DNA from: Rhodobacter sp.
GTDB lineage: Bacteria > Pseudomonadota > Alphaproteobacteria > Rhodobacterales > Rhodobacteraceae
Length of the DNA: 47,641 nucleotides
Assembly: GCA_027484985.1 (NCBI GenBank)
Contig: JAIXRW010000006.1
Coordinates: 1-47,641 of the forward strand
Direction of reading: 5' to 3'
Position numbers and translations under genes: made by a program. The notes beneath the pieces are model-generated. The model saw nothing but the letters and a program-made list of their open reading frames with translations. It did not search any database and was not told the origin of the DNA. The first letter of the stretch is position 1. The number at the start of each line of letters is the position of its first letter. Shown here one piece after another: positions 43,119 through 47,641 of the stretch.

Positions 43119-43583
43119 TCAGTTGCCTTCCAGCAGGTCGGGGCCGTGCGGGGCTGACAGCCAGCGCGGGCGGTCGGGCCACCAGTGGATGTGGTCGGGG
43201 GGCGGGAAATCGGGGTCGGCGAAACTGCCGACGGGGATGCCGATCGTGCCGCGCAGATAATCGCCCGTGCGGAAGAAGCGGCCGCCGCCGCAGGTGGGGC
43301 AGAAGCAGGAGACAAGCGCGGGGTCGGGCGTTTTGGTGAAGAACCATGAGGTATAGGGGCCGTCGATGGTGACGCCGCTTTCGGGGAACCATGCCGACAG
43401 CGACATGACGCTGCCCGAACTGCGCTGGCATTTGGTGCAGGTGCAGCCGTGGATATGCACGGGCTGGACCGTGACGCGAAGGGTGAGTGCGCCACATTCG
43501 CAGGTGGCGATCCGGTCCGGCCCCGGTGTGGCAGGCGGGCCGATCTGCGCCGTTTGGCCCGAAGGGTGGGGTGTTTCTGGCAT
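43119..43583 (-). CDS. GFA-family (glutathione-dependent formaldehyde-activating/CENP-V) zinc protein
   Basis: A 154-residue zinc protein. CECGALTLRV, HGCTCTKCQRSSGS and SCFCPTCGGGRFF supply the family's structural and catalytic cysteine sets. The name-giving enzyme, Paracoccus Gfa, was proposed to speed up addition of formaldehyde to glutathione, but that activity is disputed. Here it is upstream of gloB and divergent from a methyltransferase gene 62 bases away. In a serine-cycle organism a formaldehyde link is attractive but not shown. Confidence 0.85.
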   Translation of the reverse strand: MPETPHPSGQTAQIGPPATPGPDRIATCECGALTLRVTVQPVHIHGCTCTKCQRSSGSVMSLSAWFPESGVTIDGPYTSWFFTKTPDPALVSCFCPTCGGGRFFRTGDYLRGTIGIPVGSFADPDFPPPDHIHWWPDRPRWLSAPHGPDLLEGN

Positions 43584-43645
43584 GGCGCTTGGCTCTGGTC
43601 AGGATATGATCGGTGCGAGTGTGATCGGGATCGGGCTGGCCTGCA

Positions 43646-44407
43646 ATGCATCTGGATGTGCTGGACCTTCGCAACTTTTACTATCGCACCCAGTTGGGGC
43701 GCGTGGCGCAGCGGGCGATCCGCGATCAGGTGGTGCGGTTGTGGCCGGTGCAGGCGGGGCAGACGGTGGCGGGGTTCGGCTTTGCCGTGCCGCTGCTGCG
43801 CCCCTATATGACCGAGGCGCGGCGGGTGATCGGGTTGATGCCGGGGCCGCAGGGGGTGATGCCCTGGCCTGCGGGGTTAGAGAATGTGTCTGTGCTGTGC
43901 GAAGAGGAACGCTGGCCGCTTTCCACGGGGTTCGTGGACCGGCTGGTGCTGATGCACGGGCTGGAGACATCGGAACACCCGACCGAGGTGCTGCAAGAGG
44001 CGCATCGCGTGCTGGGGCCGGGGGGGCGGGCGCTGTTCATCGTGCCGAACCGGTCGGGGCTGTGGGCGCGGCGGGATGGCACGCCATTCGGTTTTGGCCG
44101 CCCCTATTCGATGAGCCAGCTTGAGACGCAGTTGAAGCGCCATGGCTTTACGCCAGAGCGGTCTTGCGCAGCACTTTTCGCGCCGCCCGCCCAAGGACGG
44201 TTCTGGCTGCGGACGGCGGATTTCTGGGAAGGATTCGGGCGCAAGTTCGGGCCGTGGCTGGCGGGCGGCGTGCTGATGGTCGAGGCGTCAAAGCAGGTTT
44301 ACGCCCCGACGCGGGGAGGCCTTGGCGCGGTGGTGCGGCGGCCGCTGAAGGTGCTGGAAGGCGTGGGCAAGGGCGTGCCGGAACCGGCGATGCGGGGCGA
44401 GGGGTAG
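43646..44407 (+). CDS. Class I SAM-dependent methyltransferase-like protein
   Basis: A 253-residue protein. Methyltransferase elements are [14 protein letters not shown] (SAM-loop region, unusual glycine pattern), [17 protein letters not shown] (motif near post-I) and [15 protein letters not shown] (strand 5 region). C-terminal hydrophobic helix and a basic tail follow. It is divergent from gloB-GFA; in E. coli gloB has the divergent methyltransferase yafS beside it, so the arrangement may be old. Substrate unknown. A palindromic repeat lies downstream at 44449. Confidence 0.8.
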   Translation: MHLDVLDLRNFYYRTQLGRVAQRAIRDQVVRLWPVQAGQTVAGFGFAVPLLRPYMTEARRVIGLMPGPQGVMPWPAGLENVSVLCEEERWPLSTGFVDRLVLMHGLETSEHPTEVLQEAHRVLGPGGRALFIVPNRSGLWARRDGTPFGFGRPYSMSQLETQLKRHGFTPERSCAALFAPPAQGRFWLRTADFWEGFGRKFGPWLAGGVLMVEASKQVYAPTRGGLGAVVRRPLKVLEGVGKGVPEPAMRGEG

Positions 44408-44448
44408 GGTTGGCTGTGATCGACGCATAGCGGCGGGGGCGGCGGGAG

Positions 44449-44468
44449 ATCCCCGCCTTTGCGGGGAT
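44449..44468. repeat. Palindromic interspersed element (VIPAKAGI-type)
   Basis: ATCCCCGC-CTTT-GCGGGGAT, perfect 8-base stem, followed by GACAGGG. Read on the minus strand it encodes the well-known spurious peptide VIPAKAGIS. It is the common dispersed GTCATCCCCGC..GCGGGGAT repeat of many Proteobacteria, sited after the methyltransferase stop where it may also stop transcription. Confidence 0.75.
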
Positions 44469-44589
44469 GACAGGGTGTGGGCTGCGTGTGCGGTGCGCCC
44501 CTTCAGTCGCGCGGGGCGCGTGACCCGCGCGGAGAGCGGCGGATGGGGAAGCGTTGCCCGTGCCTGGTGGGTTGGATGGCAGATAAGCC

Positions 44590-44638
44590 CTTGCCGCCTT
44601 GTCGCCTTGGCGGCAAGCGGACCTTTCCGAGGCGGTCC
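44590..44638. repeat. Inverted repeats at the break point of the RTX remnant
   Basis: CTTGCCGCC (44590-44598) pairs with GGCGGCAAG (44609-44617), and GGACC (44619-44623) with GGTCC (44634-44638). The stems lie just where RTX-like coding stops (44643), so they may mark an insertion or deletion end. Confidence 0.4.
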
Positions 44639-44642
44639 TTTG

Positions 44643-44909
44643 GCCCCCGAGCGTGAGGTTGTCGTTGCCGGTATCACCATGGGCGGGGGTATCGCTGGCG
44701 GCGGTGAGGGTGTCATCGCCGGACAGGCCGTGAAAGGCGTGATCGCCATCGACCGAAAGGGTATTGTCGTCGGGTGTGCCCGTGGGGGCGGGGGTTGCAG
44801 GGTTCGCGCCATCGGCGGGGGTGTCGGGCGTGGGGTCATCGTCGGGCATCAGGGCCGACATGACGGCGCCCGCGCCGAGGAGGGGAAAAAGCAGGGGGAT
44901 AAGTTCCAT
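44643..44909 (-). pseudogene. Truncated RTX-like gene (paralogue of the 3.9-kb gene)
   Basis: Reading from ATG at 44909, MELIPLLFPLLGAGAVMSAL resembles the hydrophobic start of the protein at 3887 (MEFLLLLLAVPALQAV). It is followed by an Asp/Pro/Thr-rich stretch and two RTX-like units (GLSGDDTLTA, GDTGNDNLTLGG). After residue 89 the frame continues to 44148, but reads repeat-derived and antisense sequence (including VIPAKAGIS), overlapping the methyltransferase gene. No other frame continues GGxGxD repeats. It is therefore a 5' fragment of a decayed or truncated gene. Confidence 0.65.
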
Positions 44910-45370
44910 CGTCACGGCACCCAAAGCACGTGCTGCAATCAAAACGTGTATCGGTTCCCCCCTTTGGCGCAAGGGGCAACTGCGCGGGGTGGGGGGGGCG
45001 GGAAGTGACAAGGCCGGGCGGAAGGGGAAAGACCCTTGGCGCAGGTTGAGGGGGCGGGTGAGGGCGGCTGCACGCACAAAAAAGCGTTGATTTCCACGCC
45101 AAAGTTTGCGGCTTGCGCCTTTCGGCGGTAACGGGGCGCTGATTCTGCGGGTGGATTGCAGCAAAGCGTCGCAGGCGCGGGGCGGGTTCCGTCGGGCTTT
45201 GTAAAACTTGGGTTAATCCTTCACCGTGGCGTGACCTAAGCGGTTGCGGGGTTACTGGACCTCTGCTAATGACGCGCCAAATTATCACCGACGCGCGCAA
45301 CAGCGTGCGCCATGGGATGCCTTTGTCCGCAGGTCTGCGCGACGGGGGCGAAAACAGCGGAAGGGTTGAC
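44910..45370. other. Intergenic region upstream of the atp operon
   Basis: This 461-base gap has no gene. It holds a CCCCTT-TGGCGC-AAGGGG hairpin (about 44967-44984) and very G-rich tracts near 44990-45000. The atpH promoter must lie here. The stretch around 45200-45240 (TTGTAAAACTTGGGTTAATCC) is the most AT-rich and the likeliest site, but I see no convincing -35/-10 pair. Confidence 0.5.
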
Positions 45371-45931
45371 GTGTCCGAACCAGCTTCGATCTCCTCCGGC
45401 ATCGCCGCACGCTACGCTACGGCGCTTTTCGACCTTGCTAAGGAAGAAGGCGGCCTCAAGGCGCTTGAGGCGGATGCCGACGCGCTTGGGGCCGCTTTGG
45501 CCGCAAGCCCCGAATTCGTCTCGATGATCGGCTCGCCCGTCGTGTCGCGCGAGGATCAGTTGGGTGCTATCAACGCTATCGCGGCGAAGATGGGCCTTTC
45601 GACGCTGACCGCGAATACGCTGGCGCTGATGGCGCAGAAGCGGCGCCTGTTCGTTCTGCCGCAACTGGTGAACGACCTGTTGGCCCGCATCGCCGCCGAA
45701 AAGGGCGAAGTGACCGCCGAAGTGACCAGCGCCGCCGCGCTGAGCGCCGAACAGGCGGCCGCGCTGTCTGCCACGCTGAAGGCGCGGGTGGGCAAGGATG
45801 TCAAATTGAAAACCGCCGTCGATGAAAGCCTCATCGGTGGTCTTGTCGTCAAGCTGGGCTCGACCATGATCGACACTTCGGTGCGCTCGAAGCTCGCGGC
45901 TCTCCAGAATGCAATGAAAGAGGTTGGGTGA
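45371..45931 (+). CDS. atpH: ATP synthase F1 subunit delta
   Basis: Peripheral stalk (OSCP) subunit linking F1 to Fo, 186 residues. GTG start at 45371, [26 protein letters not shown], preceded by GGAAGGGTTGAC. An earlier in-frame start (45269) would add 34 poorly conserved residues. [19 protein letters not shown] and [26 protein letters not shown] C-terminal region ([18 protein letters not shown]) are OSCP hallmarks. Its TGA overlaps the atpA start by one base. Confidence 0.96.
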   Translation: MSEPASISSGIAARYATALFDLAKEEGGLKALEADADALGAALAASPEFVSMIGSPVVSREDQLGAINAIAAKMGLSTLTANTLALMAQKRRLFVLPQLVNDLLARIAAEKGEVTAEVTSAAALSAEQAAALSATLKARVGKDVKLKTAVDESLIGGLVVKLGSTMIDTSVRSKLAALQNAMKEVG

Positions 45932-47469
45932 TGGGAATTCAGGCTGCTGAGATCTCTGCGATCCTGAAAGAGCAGATCAAGAACTTCGGCAAGGATGCCG
46001 AAGTGGCCGAAGTGGGCCGCGTTCTTTCGGTGGGTGACGGGATCGCCCGCGTGCACGGGCTGGACAATGTTCAGGCCGGTGAAATGGTGGAATTCCCCGG
46101 TGGCATCCGCGGGATGGCGCTGAACCTTGAAGTCGATAACGTCGGCGTCGTGATCTTTGGTTCCGACCAGGACATCAAGGAAGGCGATACCGTCAAGCGC
46201 ACCAAGTCCATCGTGGACGTGCCCGCCGGCAACGCGCTGCTGGGCCGCGTGGTTGACGGCCTTGGCAACCCGATTGATGGCAAGGGCCCGATTGCGGCGA
46301 CCGAGCGCCGTGTGGCCGACGTGAAAGCGCCGGGCATCATTCCGCGCAAATCGGTGCATGAACCCATGGCGACCGGCCTGAAGGCCGTGGACGCGATGAT
46401 CCCCGTTGGCCGTGGCCAGCGCGAACTGATCATCGGTGACCGCCAGACCGGCAAGACCGCCGTGGCGCTGGACACCATTCTGAACCAGAAGTCGTATAAC
46501 GAAGCGGCTGGCGACGATGAGAGCAAGAAGCTGTATTGCATCTATGTCGCAATCGGGCAGAAGCGTTCGACCGTGGCACAGCTGGTGAAAAAGCTGGAAG
46601 AAACCGGCGCCATCGATTACACCATCGTCGTGGCGGCGACCGCTTCGGACCCCGCGCCGATGCAGTTCCTGGCGCCCTATTCGGCAACCGCGATGGCCGA
46701 GTTTTTCCGCGACAATGGCCGCCATGCGCTGATCATCTATGATGATCTGTCGAAGCAGGCCGTGGCTTACCGCCAGATGTCGCTGCTGCTGCGCCGTCCG
46801 CCGGGGCGTGAAGCCTATCCGGGCGACGTGTTCTATCTGCACTCGCGCCTGCTGGAGCGTTCGGCCAAGCTGAACGAGGATTTCGGCGCCGGTTCGCTGA
46901 CCGCGCTGCCGATCATCGAAACCCAAGGCGGTGACGTGTCGGCCTTTATTCCGACGAACGTGATTTCGATCACCGACGGGCAGATCTTCCTTGAAACCGA
47001 ACTGTTCTATCAGGGCATCCGTCCGGCCGTGAACACCGGTCTGTCGGTGTCGCGCGTGGGGTCTTCGGCGCAGACGAATGCGATGAAGTCGGTTGCGGGC
47101 AAGGTGAAGCTGGAGCTGGCGCAATACCGCGAAATGGCGGCTTTCGCGCAGTTCGGGTCTGACCTTGACGCCTCGACCCAGCAATTGCTGAACCGTGGCG
47201 CGCGTCTGACCGAGCTGATGAAGCAGAACCAGTATTCGCCGATGACCAATGCCGAGATCGTTTGCGTGATCTTTGCGGGCACCAACGGCTATCTGGACAA
47301 GATCGCGGTCAAGGATGTGGGCCGGTTCGAAGCGGGCCTGCTGAAGCACCTGCGTGGGCCGGGCAAGGCATTGCTGGACGATATCACCACCAAGGACCGC
47401 AAGGTTGCCGGTGATCTTGAAAAGGCGATCCGTGCCGAGCTGGACAAGTTCGCGAAAGACTTCGCCTGA
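45931..47469 (+). CDS. atpA: ATP synthase F1 subunit alpha
   Basis: Non-catalytic nucleotide-binding subunit of the F1 hexamer, 512 residues. [20 protein letters not shown] start, Walker [45 protein letters not shown] and the family signature [17 protein letters not shown]. It starts at ATG 45931; the upstream GTG (45928) is also in frame. Codon use is cleaner and GC more even than in the flanking accessory genes, as expected for a highly expressed gene. Confidence 0.98.
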   Translation: MGIQAAEISAILKEQIKNFGKDAEVAEVGRVLSVGDGIARVHGLDNVQAGEMVEFPGGIRGMALNLEVDNVGVVIFGSDQDIKEGDTVKRTKSIVDVPAGNALLGRVVDGLGNPIDGKGPIAATERRVADVKAPGIIPRKSVHEPMATGLKAVDAMIPVGRGQRELIIGDRQTGKTAVALDTILNQKSYNEAAGDDESKKLYCIYVAIGQKRSTVAQLVKKLEETGAIDYTIVVAATASDPAPMQFLAPYSATAMAEFFRDNGRHALIIYDDLSKQAVAYRQMSLLLRRPPGREAYPGDVFYLHSRLLERSAKLNEDFGAGSLTALPIIETQGGDVSAFIPTNVISITDGQIFLETELFYQGIRPAVNTGLSVSRVGSSAQTNAMKSVAGKVKLELAQYREMAAFAQFGSDLDASTQQLLNRGARLTELMKQNQYSPMTNAEIVCVIFAGTNGYLDKIAVKDVGRFEAGLLKHLRGPGKALLDDITTKDRKVAGDLEKAIRAELDKFAKDFA

Positions 47470-47491
47470 GGGCGGGGCAGGGAGATAAACG

Positions 47492-47641
47492 ATGCCCAGC
47501 CTTAAGGACCTGAAAAACAAGATCGCGAGCGTGAAGAACACGCGCAAGATCACCAAGGCGATGCAGATGGTTTCGGCGGCCAAACTCCGCCGGGCCCAGG
47601 ATGCTGCCGAGGCTGCACGCCCCTATGCCGAGCGGATGAAT
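47492..47641 (+). CDS. atpG: ATP synthase F1 subunit gamma (cut by window edge)
   Basis: Central rotor shaft subunit; 50 residues are in the window. [20 protein letters not shown] is the conserved N-terminal helix, followed by [19 protein letters not shown] at 47492 after GCAGGGAGATAAAC, 22 bases after the atpA stop. The rest lies outside. Confidence 0.96.
   Translation, partial: MPSLKDLKNKIASVKNTRKITKAMQMVSAAKLRRAQDAAEAARPYAERMN

Noticed and set aside
44148..44642. Full 253-residue protein on the minus strand
   Set aside because: After residue 89 the frame reads inverted repeats, the VIPAKAGI palindrome and the antisense of the methyltransferase gene.
1..47641. CRISPR array, tRNA, rRNA, prophage or IS element
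   Set aside because: No regularly spaced repeats with spacers, no cloverleaf arms in the gaps and no transposase, integrase or phage genes are seen.

Overview
The window is high-GC alphaproteobacterial DNA, almost certainly from the family Rhodobacteraceae. The basis is protein-level recognition: rplT/rpmI next to pyruvate kinase, a 318-residue Mcl1-type malyl-CoA lyase, the ftsE-ftsX-plsC run beside a zinc-ribbon gene, a TIGR02302-type protein, lysA-lptM-argH, a Hint-domain protein, and the atpH-atpA-atpG order. A serine-cycle operon points to a methylotrophic or C1-using member (Gemmobacter/Tabrizicola-like), but the genus cannot be fixed from sequence alone. Nothing looks like a prophage, plasmid, IS element, CRISPR array or tRNA. 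This is core chromosome with small accessory patches.

Layout. 1-2.4 kb: end of rplT, rpmI, a small membrane protein and pyruvate kinase (minus). 2.6-5.0 kb: an N-formylglutamate-amidohydrolase-family gene, a DUF1244 gene and an RTX-repeat protein (plus). 5.0-6.8 kb: D-amino-acid aminotransferase and dipeptide epimerase (minus). 7.0-10.3 kb: mcl1, a candidate small-RNA region, an SRPBCC protein, an unknown protein and accA (plus). 10.3-14.6 kb: a tight minus-strand operon sgaA-mclA-mtkA-mtkB, which encodes serine-glyoxylate aminotransferase, malyl-CoA lyase and malate thiokinase. A divergent ScfR/RamB-type regulator (14.75-16.1 kb) is separated from it by an AT-rich tandem palindrome.

16.4-19.6 kb: plsC, ftsX and ftsE, with a divergent zinc-ribbon protein. 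19.6-25.2 kb: a large glutamine/glycine-rich membrane protein, lysA, a 45-residue lipoprotein (LptM-like) and argH. 25.2-29.9 kb: a TlpA-like thioredoxin, tag, an EAL protein missing catalytic residues, an AT-rich hairpin island, an LpxR-like outer-membrane protein and a Hint-domain protein. 30.1-35.9 kb: rpsD with a very structured leader, a UPF0114 membrane protein, hisC-tyrC-extensin-like operon, a DUF2125 protein and a ChaC-like protein. 36.0-38.8 kb: a TolQ/MotA-like plus MotB/OmpA-like pair. 38.9-44.4 kb: M23 peptidase, clpA, gloB, a GFA-family protein and a methyltransferase. 44.4-45.3 kb: a decayed RTX paralogue and repeats. 45.4-47.6 kb: atpH, atpA and the start of atpG.

How the genes work together. 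Mcl1 (ethylmalonyl-CoA pathway type) and the sgaA-mclA-mtkAB operon give two routes through malyl-CoA, so acetyl-CoA and glyoxylate metabolism is a theme, with pyruvate kinase and AccA nearby. A second theme is the envelope: FtsEX, PlsC, LptM, LpxR-like, M23, murein-peptide epimerase, the TolQ/MotA-like motor pair and the extensin-like protein. The most noteworthy non-coding signals are the rpsD leader (three consecutive GCAA-loop hairpins, the first one terminator-like and right behind the promoter), the hairpin island at 27.6-27.7 kb, the structured segment at 8.0-8.13 kb, and four copies of a GC-hairpin/ATATTTG dispersed repeat.
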